From Clostridium culturomicium (lineage in GTDB: Bacteria; Bacillota; Clostridia; Clostridiales; Clostridiaceae), in assembly GCF_000821305.1 (NCBI RefSeq), contig NZ_CCXK01000017.1, positions 312,159 to 376,158 on the forward strand: a DNA stretch of 64,000 bases, read 5' to 3'. Of the stretch, positions 52,521-61,896 are shown piece by piece (position 1 is the stretch's first letter; each line of letters begins with the position of its first letter). The position numbers were made by a program, and so were the translations under genes. The notes below the pieces were generated by a model. That model was not told the DNA's origin. It saw nothing but the letters and a program-made list of their open reading frames with translations, and made no database searches.

Positions 52521-53666
52521 ATGAGTATTAAGGAAAGGATAATTGAAGTTATAGATAGCAATAAGGACAGGTTTATAGAAATTAGTCACTTGATTCATGA
52601 AAAACCAGAGGTAGGAAATAAGGAATTCTTTGCTTCAAACCTTTTAATAAAGGAACTTGAGAACCATGGTTTTTATGTTGAGACTAATATAGCAGGCCAT
52701 GAAACGGGCTTCATTGCAACAAAGAAAGCTTCAAAGGAAGGAGCTACTATTGGATACCTAGCAGAGTATGATGCGCTGCCAGGACTTGGTCATGGTTGTG
52801 GGCATAATATAATTGGAGCAAGCAGCATAGCGGCAGCTATAGCACTTGGGGAAGTTATTGAACAATGTGGAGGAACAGTAAAAGTATTTGGAACTCCGGC
52901 TGAAGAAGGGGGAGAGAATGGAAGTGCTAAAGGAAGCTTTGTCAAGGCTGGAGTTTTTGAAGGTGTAACAGCTGCAATGATGGTGCATCCAGGTTCCTAT
53001 ACTCAAAGAACAGGTAAGTCTTTAGCTGTTGCACCCATAGACTTTGAATTCTTTGGAAAGCCTGCTCATGCTTCTGGTTGTCCAGAAGAAGGAATAAATG
53101 CATTAGATGCTATGCTTTTATTCTATAATGGAATTAACGCATTAAGACAACAGGTTACTTCAGATGTGAGAATACATGGAGTGATTTTAAATGGAGGAGA
53201 AGCTCCTAATATTATTCCAGAGTATACAAGAGCACGATTTTACTTAAGGGCAGCCACGAGAGAAGCTCTTGAAGTTCTAACCCATAGAATTATAAATATT
53301 GCACAAGGTTCAGCAATATCAACAGGGTGTACAACAAGTCATACGTACATTCAAAATATAGTTGAAAATTTGGTTCCGAATGTAGCTCTTGATAATATCT
53401 TTGAAGAATGTATTGAAGACTTAGGTGAAATGGTTGAAAGGAGCATAAAAAAAAGTGTTGGTTCAACGGATACAGGAAATGTAAGTCATGTGGTACCAAC
53501 TATTCATCCAACAATTTCAATCTGCGATGAAGAAATACCAGCCCATACTGTGGAGTTCAGGGAAGCTGCTTGTTCCACAAAGGGGGATAAAGGCTTGATA
53601 TTGGCAGCTAAGGCTTTGGCTTTAACAGGCTTAAAGGTAATAGAAGATCCAGACATAGTTAGATAA
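52521..53666 (+). CDS. M20 family amidohydrolase (AbgB-like) behind metNIQ
   Basis: The 381-residue enzyme has the M20 metal site: YLAEYDALPGLGHGCGHNII (about 80-99) with the Asp/His ligands, GTPAEEGGENGSAK (about 124-137) and the lid domain with GKPAHASGCPEEG (about 178-190). It resembles the AbgB/PepV-like subgroup that splits aminobenzoyl-glutamate or N-acyl amino acids. Its place behind the T-box and metNIQ suggests it releases methionine from an imported conjugate such as N-acyl-methionine, but that is inference. GAGGATATT precedes the ATG at 52521. A terminator follows at 53689. Confidence 0.88.
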   Translation: MSIKERIIEVIDSNKDRFIEISHLIHEKPEVGNKEFFASNLLIKELENHGFYVETNIAGHETGFIATKKASKEGATIGYLAEYDALPGLGHGCGHNIIGASSIAAAIALGEVIEQCGGTVKVFGTPAEEGGENGSAKGSFVKAGVFEGVTAAMMVHPGSYTQRTGKSLAVAPIDFEFFGKPAHASGCPEEGINALDAMLLFYNGINALRQQVTSDVRIHGVILNGGEAPNIIPEYTRARFYLRAATREALEVLTHRIINIAQGSAISTGCTTSHTYIQNIVENLVPNVALDNIFEECIEDLGEMVERSIKKSVGSTDTGNVSHVVPTIHPTISICDEEIPAHTVEFREAACSTKGDKGLILAAKALALTGLKVIEDPDIVR

Positions 53667-53688
53667 CTGTATAAAGTTTTATGAAGCA

Positions 53689-53722
53689 AAAAGGAAGTCT
53701 CTCTTTAGACTTCCTTTTTATA
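53689..53722 (+). terminator. Terminator after the met operon
   Basis: AAAAGGAAGTCT (53689-53700) and AGACTTCCTTTT (53707-53718) pair perfectly and are followed by TTAT. Confidence 0.88.
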
Positions 53723-53729
53723 TTGAAAG

Positions 53730-53924
53730 TTACCTTACAATTACATATAATTTTATGTAAGGATTATTTATTTTAGCTTCAAATTTATTTTCTTGTATAT
53801 TATAATCAAAGTTGTTAATTTTATTATTGCTACATATGCTAGTATAAGTGCTTGCCAAGAGTTTGGTTTGGTAATTGCTAGTTGCTTTAAATAATTTTTT
53901 TGTTGCAATTTTATATGTTTCCAT
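53730..53924 (-). CDS. Possible 64-residue protein
   Basis: A minus-strand frame starts at the ATG at 53924, preceded on its strand by TAGGAGTATACT, and encodes 64 residues rich in Lys, Asn and Tyr without a membrane segment. The strong ribosome site argues for a real gene, but the low-complexity AT-rich composition and lack of any known homologue keep this uncertain. It is convergent with the met operon and ends close to that terminator. Confidence 0.4.
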   Translation of the reverse strand: METYKIATKKLFKATSNYQTKLLASTYTSICSNNKINNFDYNIQENKFEAKINNPYIKLYVIVR

Positions 53925-54159
53925 AGTATACTCCTAACTATATTTGAAAAATATTTGTGCATTTAAAAGTCTGTAATTTACAGATGTGATAGCACAAAAT
54001 AATGTTTAATTAAATTAATATAGTTAGAGTATGATAAAAATCGCATTTCAAATTGTTTGGAGTGAAGAGGAATTGCATAGTTTAAAATTAAAGAGGAAAA
54101 TTAATATATATAATAAATAATATTAGAAGTTGAAAAAATTGGGAGGGGATTTAGTACGA

Positions 54160-54654
54160 ATGAAAAAGTTTATATCAGAGTTTAAGTCTTTTGCGTTAAA
54201 GGGAAATATATTTGATTTAGCTATAGGTGTTGTAATTGGGGGAGCTTTTAATAAAATAGTATCATCTCTTGTTACAGATATAATAATGCCTATTGTAGGT
54301 TTCTTAACAGGTGGAATTAACTTTACTGAATATAAAATAACTTTAGTAGAAGCTATTGGTGATAAGGCAGCAGTAACTCTTAATATTGGGTTATTTATTC
54401 AGAATGTTGTTGATTTCTTAATTATTGCGCTATCTATTTTTGTAACAATCAAAGTAATAGCAAAACTAGAAAAAAGAGTGAAGAAAGAACAGAAAGATGA
54501 AGAGAAGAAGACTCCTGAAGAGGTTATACTTCTAAAGGAAATTAGAGATTTATTAAAGGAAAATAATCAGGGATTAACAAAAGAGGAAATGTTACAGAAA
54601 GAGAACGAAGAAGTTGTAGATATGCCGCAAGAAGGTAACTTGACATATGAATAG
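54160..54654 (+). CDS. mscL: Large-conductance mechanosensitive channel
   Basis: The 164-residue protein opens under membrane tension to save the cell from osmotic burst. The N-terminus MKKFISEFKSFALKGNIFDL and the first helix IGVVIGGAFNKIVSSLV match MscL. A second helix lies at about 80-102 and a charged C-terminal helical bundle (EKRVKKEQKDEEKKT) follows. The C-terminal tail is somewhat long. I use the ATG at 54160; GGGAGGGG upstream is slightly far (11 bases), but the longer frame from 54130 overlaps it. A terminator follows. Confidence 0.96.
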   Translation: MKKFISEFKSFALKGNIFDLAIGVVIGGAFNKIVSSLVTDIIMPIVGFLTGGINFTEYKITLVEAIGDKAAVTLNIGLFIQNVVDFLIIALSIFVTIKVIAKLEKRVKKEQKDEEKKTPEEVILLKEIRDLLKENNQGLTKEEMLQKENEEVVDMPQEGNLTYE

Positions 54655-54878
54655 AAAACTTCATTAAGTTATCAGAAGATCGGGTTAATGTAGATATTTA
54701 GCTTCATAATACTGTAACACTTACTTAAGTGAGTTGTTATAATATCTTCAAGAATTTAAAAACTGTGCAGTTTACAATTGCTTTGGGAATGAATTTCAGT
54801 ATCTGAGAGGAGAACTTTTTTATAAATTGAAATCGTGATTTTGAGTGCTATATTAGGGTGAAATATATTAGTTTATTT

Positions 54879-54912
54879 AGAGATATTCATAGGAATATCT
54901 CTTTTATTTTTT
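54879..54912 (+). terminator. Terminator downstream of mscL
   Basis: AGAGATATTC (54879-54888) and GAATATCTCT (54893-54902) pair perfectly, followed by TTTATTTTTT. It lies about 225 bases after the mscL stop, in a gene-free stretch (54655-55045) with no other visible feature. Confidence 0.8.
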
Positions 54913-55045
54913 AGGTAATAAAAAATTATGCTATAAGCATTTTTATTGCACAACCCCTGTTAAAAATTTTATTAGAGAAATTGAAGAGGAAGTGTAGAAG
55001 AAGGATAAGATAAAACCGAGGTTATCCATTAAAAGAGCAGGAATT

Positions 55046-56287
55046 GTGGGAGTTAGAAACTTTAAAGTAATGACTTTGAAATTTGCATTAACCTCAGTAA
55101 TTTTAGTATTATCTTCATTTTTCTTGCTTTTAAACTTCAGCGGGTCTATTGCTAACGAGCAACAGTCAATAATTGAAGAGCTTGTAGCAAAGAAAGGGAA
55201 TGGCTTAAGAGATATTGCAGTGTTTTCCAGTGTAACAGGAGGAGCAAGTACAGAGGAGGAAGACAGCAATAAGCCGAATATAGACATTGAACAGTATGTT
55301 TCAAAGGTGTTAGATAAGTATAAAAATGATGAAAGAATTGAACATATAATACCTGCACTAAATATTAATAATATGAAAGTATCTATTGACGGAGTAGTAA
55401 ATAATTATCAAGTAGAGACCTCTAATACTGTTGCTTCAATTGATAAGGTTGAGGCTGGCAGATTACCAAATCTAGATGGCAGAGAAGTTGCAGTTACAAA
55501 ATTATTTCTTGAAAAAAATAAGTTAAAGCCAGAAGAGGTTATAGGTAAGAAGATATCTATTGAAGGAGAAGGTTATGATTGGTCAAGTGGACAACCTCAA
55601 TCAATAAAACAAACAGTAAAGGACTTAACTATTGTTGGAGTTGTGGATTCAACTATTCGATATGATTCACCAGATGGAAAGCCTTATGAATTTGAACTTG
55701 AAGATGCATTTATTTATGGGTTAGATGTTGTTAAAGAGCTTAATAAGCAGAAGAACTCTTCAGATACTAATATATCCTGCACTATAAGAGTTAAAAAGGT
55801 AGAAGATATTATGAATATTGTTGAGGAATTAAATGCAGAAGGAATAACACCTTTTGGAGAATTTGAATCAGTGAAAGATATCCTTAAAATAGATAATACT
55901 TCAGGAGAACAAACAAGTTCTATGGCTGGTATTTTGGCGGTTATTGCAGTTGTTGTAACCCTGGTTGTAACAATTATTAATGGTTATTTAAGAAAGGGTG
56001 AGTATACGATACTTAAAATTAATGGATACTCTAAAAATAGCTTATTAAATTTAAGTATGATGGAATATTTATTAATTGCTTTGAGTTCATCAGTTATTTT
56101 TGTTGCAGGATTGCCTGTTATCAATAGTTTATCTATAAAACTTTTTGGTATGTCTATATCAGGTTCAAATTCTATGGTTATGGGTATTGTGATTATAATT
56201 ATTCAAGGTTTAATTGCAGGATTAATCACATCATTTATAGCAGCTAAAACTAATATATCTAATAATTTGATGACAGGTGATAGATAA
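55046..56287 (+). CDS. FtsX-domain ABC permease, start uncertain
   Basis: The 413-residue product from GTG 55046 has a MacB-type layout. The first helix is at about 10-31, an external domain follows (about 32-290), and three C-terminal helices (about 292-312, 335-358, 375-398) contain RKGEYTILKINGYSKNS as the coupling part. The frame continues upstream to 54998 (KKDKIKPRLSIKRAGI) without an ATG, and a TAG precedes it. The GTG has no good ribosome site, so the true start may be lost. It lies just before a broken ATPase-permease gene, with the stop overlapping its ATG. The locus is probably inactive. Confidence 0.65.
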   Translation: MGVRNFKVMTLKFALTSVILVLSSFFLLLNFSGSIANEQQSIIEELVAKKGNGLRDIAVFSSVTGGASTEEEDSNKPNIDIEQYVSKVLDKYKNDERIEHIIPALNINNMKVSIDGVVNNYQVETSNTVASIDKVEAGRLPNLDGREVAVTKLFLEKNKLKPEEVIGKKISIEGEGYDWSSGQPQSIKQTVKDLTIVGVVDSTIRYDSPDGKPYEFELEDAFIYGLDVVKELNKQKNSSDTNISCTIRVKKVEDIMNIVEELNAEGITPFGEFESVKDILKIDNTSGEQTSSMAGILAVIAVVVTLVVTIINGYLRKGEYTILKINGYSKNSLLNLSMMEYLLIALSSSVIFVAGLPVINSLSIKLFGMSISGSNSMVMGIVIIIIQGLIAGLITSFIAAKTNISNNLMTGDR

Positions 56288-58276
56288 TGATTAAGATTAA
56301 TAATTTATATAAGAGTTTTAGAGAAACAAAAATATATGAAGGAACTGATTATGAGTTTAAAGAGAATAAATTAACTTGTTTCTTTGGGCCCAGTTGATCG
56401 GGTAAGTCAACCTTATTTAACTTGATAGCTGGTTTTGATACCAAATATGAAGGGGAGATAATTGTTAATGAAAATAAGCTAAAGGAGTTAAGTTTGGATG
56501 AGTTAAGTCAATATAGATTTAACAATATAGGCTTTGTATTTCAAAATTATAATCTTTTAAAGGGCTATAGTGCCTTAGAAAATGTTTTAATGGGAATCCA
56601 CTTAAATGACAAAATTTCAATAGAAGATAAAAGGGAAAAGGCGAAGGCGCTATTAATTAGCTTAGGTCTTGAGCTACAAATCAATCAATCTATTGAAACC
56701 TTAAGTGGAGGTCAAAAACAAAGAGTTGCAATAGCTAGAGCCTTAATAAATGAACCTAAAATAATCTTGGCAGACGAACCTACTGGTGCTGTAGATGAAG
56801 AAGCTACTAGGGAAATTATGGAGGTTTTAAAATCAATTTCTAAGGAAAAAACTGTGATAGTAATTACTCATGATGAAGAGGTTGCCGAATATGCGGATGA
56901 AATTATTGAGATTGAGGATTATGGTATTGTTATAAAAAAAGATGAAGGTGAAAGGGAAAAAATTGCTATTAGATCAGATGTACAGAAGGAAATAACAAAG
57001 AAACCTAAACTTAATAATGAGATTTCACGAAAGCTTAGCTTAAAGAACTTTAAAATTCATTTATTACAGTTTATCTTGGCTGCCTTGATTATTGCTTTGG
57101 GAAGTGCGGCATTTGTAGGTTCTTTGGCAACAAAAAAAATCACAGACAACTTAATTAGTGATTTTAAAGAAAAAAATTTCGCTTACAATATTGGACAGGC
57201 ACCTTTGTTTTATGAAGGGAAAAAAGTTAATGAAGATATGGAAAAAATCTTTAAGTATTTAGAGGCTCATAAGGATATTGAAAATGTTTATTATCAGTAT
57301 GATCTTGAAGAAGTGAAGTTGATTAGTGGAGAAAAGGAATTAAATATTCCTATAAAGGTGCCTACAGCTATTGCAAAGGAAACTATGGCTTATGGGGAAA
57401 TGCCAAGACCAGGTAAAAAAGAAATTGTAATATCTTCTAATGTTGCTAATAGATTAGTTGATGATGTGAAATCAATAATTGGAAGGGAAATTAAACTGCA
57501 ATTTAAAAGTTCTTCAGGAAATTTAGAAGAGATTAAATTAAAGGTAACTGGTTTATCTAATTCCCAATATCAGGATTTCACCCTAGATTCAGCAACAGAG
57601 AAGGAAGTATATGAAAAAGCTGATATAAATAAAGAAAATCCAACAGCAGTTTCTTTTGTTGTTAAGGAATTTGAGAAAATATCTGCCATAGATAAGGAAT
57701 TAAAGGAAAACAAAATAGGTGTATTTACGAAGGCTCAAGAGGTTGATGCTTTCCAAGAGTCATTTACAAGCTTAATTAAGCTGTATACAATAATATCTGT
57801 ATTAATACTTATTGTGGGATTAGCAGTGAGTGGAATTATTCTATATGAGATTTCAGTTGAAAGATATTCAGAAGTTAACGAAGTTATTGGCACTATGAAT
57901 AGCTTTTATTTTATGATTTTCATTTTCGTCTTTATCTTAATAATAAGTATATCTTTTATATATTCCAAGGCAATGACAAAACTATTGGTGGACATGAGTA
58001 AAATTGCTCAAAAAATTTCTCAGTGTGATTTTCAGTATAAATATAAGGTAACAAGGGAAGATGAGATTGGTATCCTGGGAAGCTCATTGAATTCAATATC
58101 AGATAATTTAGAGAAAAGCTTAAATGATTTGCAGTGCAGCAATGAAAAGCTAAAGGAAGAAATGAAGATTCAAAGGTATCAAGAGGAGAAAAGGGCTAAT
58201 AGCTAATATTTCACATGAATTAAAAACGCCTATAACTATCATACAGGGTACAATTAATAAATGTATGGGATATTGA
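56287..58276 (+). pseudogene. Broken ABC ATPase-permease fused to histidine kinase fragments
   Basis: From the ATG at 56287 the frame encodes an ABC ATPase whose Walker A is interrupted: GPS, then TGA (56395-56397), then SGKST. After that come the signature LSGGQKQR and Walker B ILADEPTGAVDE, then an FtsX permease part (about residues 245-540). The permease breaks off after ILYEISVERYSE. Without a gap the frame continues into a kinase piece: a membrane helix (FYFMIFIFVFILIISISFIY), a HAMP-like stretch (TREDEIGILGSSLNSISDNL) and a coiled coil. The H-box follows in another frame (IANISHELKTPITIIQGTI, 58199-58255) and soon stops. This looks like a deletion that joined two genes, with further decay. 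Confidence 0.8.
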
Positions 58277-58290
58277 CTTGAAAATAAGTC

Positions 58291-58331
58291 CTATAGGAGG
58301 AGAAAATATAATCCTGCCTATAGTTTTTTTC
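58291..58331 (+). terminator. Terminator after the decayed ABC/kinase locus
   Basis: CTATAGG (58291-58297) and CCTATAG (58317-58323) pair, with extra GG/CC inside, followed by TTTTTTT. Confidence 0.75.
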
Positions 58332-58637
58332 TTATAGTTGATTTATTAATAATAGAGAATAATAGAGTAAAAAGTAATAATAAGCAAAATTAACAAAAAA
58401 CAATTTTATTGTAAGATAAAACATTGTAAATGTGGGGAAAATATGATTAAAATACACAATAATTGCGTAAGTTATTATTTGTCTTGAAAATTATCTTTTT
58501 TTAAAATAATATAATTATATAATATAAAGTTGAACAATGTCATAATTCTAATGATTAATTTAATATTTAAAGTTAGTTGAAAATATGAGGTTAGATAGCT
58601 TAATCGTTAGAGAATAGTGATAGAAGGAGAAAGAAAA
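58332..58637. other. AT-rich intergenic stretch before GH3 gene
   Basis: No open frame, repeat or hairpin stands out. It presumably contains the promoter of the GH3 gene; I did not find a convincing catabolite-control (cre) site. The ribosome site GAAGGAGAAAG is at about 58622-58632. Confidence 0.4.
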
Positions 58638-60887
58638 ATGACGAAGAAAATAGCTAGTGAATTAGTAAGATACTACAGTAATGAAAACGGTCCCACTATT
58701 GGTGTTACAGTAAAAGATGTAATTAATGTAGATGGAATGTATTTTAGGGATATTAATGGTGATGGAAAACTTAATGTTTATAAGGATTGGAGAAAGTCAC
58801 CAAAGGAGCGTGCTGAGGCACTAGCTGCGGATTTATCTATTGATGAGAAAATAGGCTTAATATTCATAAACTCATGGAATATGGGTAGATTTCAAGAAGA
58901 TAAAGAGCAAGTAGATGAAACTGGACTTTTAGATGAAAAGCATGTTAAGAAGGGTGAAAGCATATTTAGTGTTGAGTCTACTTATGGTACAACTCATACT
59001 GTAAAGGAATGGGGAATTCGTCACTTAATATTAAGACAAAATCCAGAACCAGATGAGCTTGTAGACTGGATGAATCAATTAAATCTTTTAACTGAAGAGT
59101 GTGATCATGCAATACCTATGGTAATGGTTTCTAATTCAAGAAATGAAAATGGTGAAATGGTATTTGGAATGAATGATGCAGTTGGAGTTTTTGCTGCTTG
59201 GCCAGGAACTATGGGGATAGCTGCAGCAATTAAAGGAAGTGATATAAGCATCATTGATGATTTTGCAGATTGCATTCGTAAGGAATGGGATGCTGTAGGA
59301 ATGAAGAAGGGTTATATGTACATGGCTGACGTTATGACTGATCCAAGATGGCAGCGTACTTACGGAACATTTGGAGAAGATCCAGCACTTATTCAAGATA
59401 TATTTGAGCGTCTTATTCCAGGAATTCAAGGCAGTGCTGAAGGTGTAACTACTGATGGAGTAGCAATGACAGTAAAACACTTCCCAGGTGGTGGAGCTCG
59501 TGAAAATGGATTTGATCCACACTACAAACAAGGTCAATGGAATGTGTACCAAACTGAAGGAAGCTTACAAAAGTATCATTTACCAGGTTTTGCAGTTGCA
59601 ATAGATAAAAATGCATCTTCTATAATGCCATATTATGCAAAACCAGCTTTAGAGAAAAGTAAGCCACAGGTGGATTTAGATGGAAATCCTGTAGAAATGA
59701 AGCCATTAGGTTTTGCTTTTAACAAGTTCTTTAATGAAGAATTATTGAGAAATAGAATGGGCTTCAAAGGGTACATTAACAGTGATTCAGGGATTATCGG
59801 AAAAATGTGCTGGGGAGTTGAAGAGTTAGATGAAGCAGAAAGAACAGCTTTAGCTTTAAATTCAGGCGTAGATATAATAAGTGGTTCTTTAAGTATTGCT
59901 GAAGCTAAGGAAGCATATGAAAGAAGAACTAATGGTTACTACACAACGGAAGGAAATAAACTTCCTGAAGGATATACATTGGAGCAGGTTACTTTAACAG
60001 ATGAAGTTTTAACTAAAGCTGTAGAACGTACCTTAACAGAAATGTTTGAACTTGGAATTATGGATAATCCATATAGAGATGCTGCTAAGGCAGTAGAGGT
60101 TGTTAAAACTCAAAAGCATTGGGATGCTGCCTATGATGTACACCGTAAATCAGTTGTTCTTTTAAAGAATGAGGATGAAGTTCTTCCATTAACTTCAGAA
60201 AAACTTCAAGGCAAGAAGGTTTATGTTGAAGGCTTTAAGAAGAAAGCTGAAGAAGCTGAAAAACTAACTGAAAACTTAAGAAAGCAGCTTTCAGAAGAAG
60301 CATCATTAACATTAACAGAGGATTACAAAGAGGCAGATTATGCAATTTTATTTGTTAATCCAAGTTCAGGAGATTATTTTAATGCAACACCAGGATATTT
60401 AGAGTTAGATATTTGTGATGCTAAGACAGTTGTAAATGTAGATGAAGTTGGAAGACCAGCTGAAGAAACTCATGAGGAAACAACACTTGCAAATGCTGAT
60501 AAAATCAGAGAAATTTATGAAGCTGTAAGTGCAAAGGGTGGAAAGGTAATTTCTAATATTAACTTTACTTTGGCTTGGATTATAGGAAATGTAGAGAAGA
60601 ACTGTCATGCATTATTAGCAGGCTTTGATACTTACCCATCTGCAACAATGGATGTTATACTTGGTAGATTCAATCCGGTAGGAAAGATGCCAATAACTCT
60701 TCCAAAAGATGATAGTGTTATTGCTGTTGACAAGGATGGAGTATGTGTTTCTCCTAATGATGTTCCGGGATATGATAAGGATATGTATATGCCAGAATCC
60801 ATGAAGGATGAGAACGGTAAGGCTTATGCTTATAGAGATAAGTGTGGTAACTACTATGAATTAAACTTTGGTTTGTCATATAAATAA
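58638..60887 (+). CDS. GH3 family glycosidase (beta-glucosidase-like)
   Basis: The 749-residue protein has the N-terminal TIM barrel of GH3 with TYGTFGEDP (about 241-249), VKHFPGGGARENG (about 279-291), and the nucleophile Asp383 in GFKGYINSDSG. The C-terminal alpha/beta sandwich follows, with SVVLLKNEDEVLPL (about 507-520). Near the start, RDINGDGKLNVYKDW forms an EF-hand-like calcium loop often seen in this branch. There is no signal peptide, so it splits imported oligosaccharides or glycosides inside the cell. No sugar transporter is adjacent. I use the ATG at 58638 after GGAGAAAG. A terminator follows directly. Confidence 0.92.
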   Translation: MTKKIASELVRYYSNENGPTIGVTVKDVINVDGMYFRDINGDGKLNVYKDWRKSPKERAEALAADLSIDEKIGLIFINSWNMGRFQEDKEQVDETGLLDEKHVKKGESIFSVESTYGTTHTVKEWGIRHLILRQNPEPDELVDWMNQLNLLTEECDHAIPMVMVSNSRNENGEMVFGMNDAVGVFAAWPGTMGIAAAIKGSDISIIDDFADCIRKEWDAVGMKKGYMYMADVMTDPRWQRTYGTFGEDPALIQDIFERLIPGIQGSAEGVTTDGVAMTVKHFPGGGARENGFDPHYKQGQWNVYQTEGSLQKYHLPGFAVAIDKNASSIMPYYAKPALEKSKPQVDLDGNPVEMKPLGFAFNKFFNEELLRNRMGFKGYINSDSGIIGKMCWGVEELDEAERTALALNSGVDIISGSLSIAEAKEAYERRTNGYYTTEGNKLPEGYTLEQVTLTDEVLTKAVERTLTEMFELGIMDNPYRDAAKAVEVVKTQKHWDAAYDVHRKSVVLLKNEDEVLPLTSEKLQGKKVYVEGFKKKAEEAEKLTENLRKQLSEEASLTLTEDYKEADYAILFVNPSSGDYFNATPGYLELDICDAKTVVNVDEVGRPAEETHEETTLANADKIREIYEAVSAKGGKVISNINFTLAWIIGNVEKNCHALLAGFDTYPSATMDVILGRFNPVGKMPITLPKDDSVIAVDKDGVCVSPNDVPGYDKDMYMPESMKDENGKAYAYRDKCGNYYELNFGLSYK

Positions 60888-60900
60888 AACTAATAATAAG

Positions 60901-60938
60901 AACTGGTGTAAGAGTAATCCTACACCAGTTTTTTTATG
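60901..60938 (+). terminator. Terminator after GH3 gene
   Basis: AACTGGTGTA (60901-60910) and TACACCAGTT (60921-60930) pair perfectly, followed by TTTTTTAT. Confidence 0.9.
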
Positions 60939-61200
60939 TTTACATATTTAAAATATATAATTTCAAAATTAAACTCATCATGATTAGAGAAGGGGATTAG
61001 ATAAATTAAATATTTTTTATCATAAAGGTATAAAAGATGTTTGTAAAAAGTGAGAAAGATAGATATATGTCAATTCATCTAAACATAAATAGAATATTAA
61101 CAGAAAATGAAGGAATATGAGTTTAAACGGAGAATATGATATTTGAATGGATAGTAATGTGGCATGAAATAAAAAATGCTACGTGTAAGGTGGAGGAAAT
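60939..61200. other. Intergenic stretch before two-component genes
   Basis: No gene or strong hairpin is visible. It should contain the promoter for the response regulator; GGTGGAGG at about 61190-61197 is its ribosome site. Confidence 0.4.
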
Positions 61201-61896
61201 ATGGAAGATATTAAGATACTAGTTGTTGAAGATGAAGAACCTATTAGAAAGTTGATTGGAAAAATTTTATCAACACAAGGGATGTCAGTATTTCAAGCTG
61301 CAAATGGAAGTCAATGCTTAGGGTTAATGGAGAAGTATGATTTTGATTTAATAATTTTGGATATCATGATGGGAGACATTTCAGGTTATGATGTAACAAA
61401 AATTATTAGAGAACAAGATATAATGACACCAATTATATTTTTAAGTGGCAAAAAGGAAGATGAAGATATTGTTAAAGGATTAGATGTAGGCGCAGATGGT
61501 TATATTACAAAGCCTTTTAGTCCCGCTGTTCTATGTGCACAAGTAAAATCACAAATTAAAAGAAAAAGAGAGATTTTAAATAAAGAAGCCAAAACGAGCA
61601 TATTAAAAAGAGGTCCCTTTACCTTTGATTATGCAAGTTATAGATTTTTCAAAGATGGAGTAGAGATTAAGCTATCCTCAAAGGAAACGAAGCTTATCAA
61701 GTTCTTTATGGAAAATCCTCATAAAGTATTTTCAAAAGAAGAGTTGTATCAAAATGTATGGCATGAAACAGAAACTGATGATAATAGCATAATGGTTTAT
61801 ATAAAGTATTTAAGAAATAAAATTGAAGATGTACCAAGTAAACCTCAATACATCAAAACTCTATGGGGAATTGGATATGAATTTGATGCAGATTAA
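61201..61896 (+). CDS. OmpR-family response regulator
   Basis: The 231-residue regulator has a receiver domain with acidic residues EDEE (10-13), phospho-acceptor Asp54 in ILDIMMGD and lysine in ITKPFSP. A C-terminal winged helix contains LSSKETKLIKFFMENP and DDNSIMVYIKYLRNKIED. The stop overlaps the start of a hybrid kinase by 11 bases, so the two are translated together. The regulon is unknown; no obvious target gene is adjacent except the kinase. Confidence 0.9.
   Translation: MEDIKILVVEDEEPIRKLIGKILSTQGMSVFQAANGSQCLGLMEKYDFDLIILDIMMGDISGYDVTKIIREQDIMTPIIFLSGKKEDEDIVKGLDVGADGYITKPFSPAVLCAQVKSQIKRKREILNKEAKTSILKRGPFTFDYASYRFFKDGVEIKLSSKETKLIKFFMENPHKVFSKEELYQNVWHETETDDNSIMVYIKYLRNKIEDVPSKPQYIKTLWGIGYEFDAD

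Noticed and set aside
53768..53962. A second minus-strand frame of 64 codons overlapping the possible gene at 53730-53924.
   Set aside because: It lacks a ribosome site and shares most of its bases in another frame with the better-supported frame.
29643..56397. The in-frame TGA codons at 31373 and 56395 might mean that UGA is reassigned.
   Set aside because: One would need to be Trp and the other Gly, TGG is used throughout the window, metN ends at a normal TGA (50702-50704), and a third interrupted gene has TAA. Gene decay fits better.
59136..59552. A 138-codon open frame on the minus strand inside the GH3 gene.
   Set aside because: It lies entirely antisense to a well-conserved enzyme, has a low-complexity Ser/His/Cys-rich product and no ribosome site.
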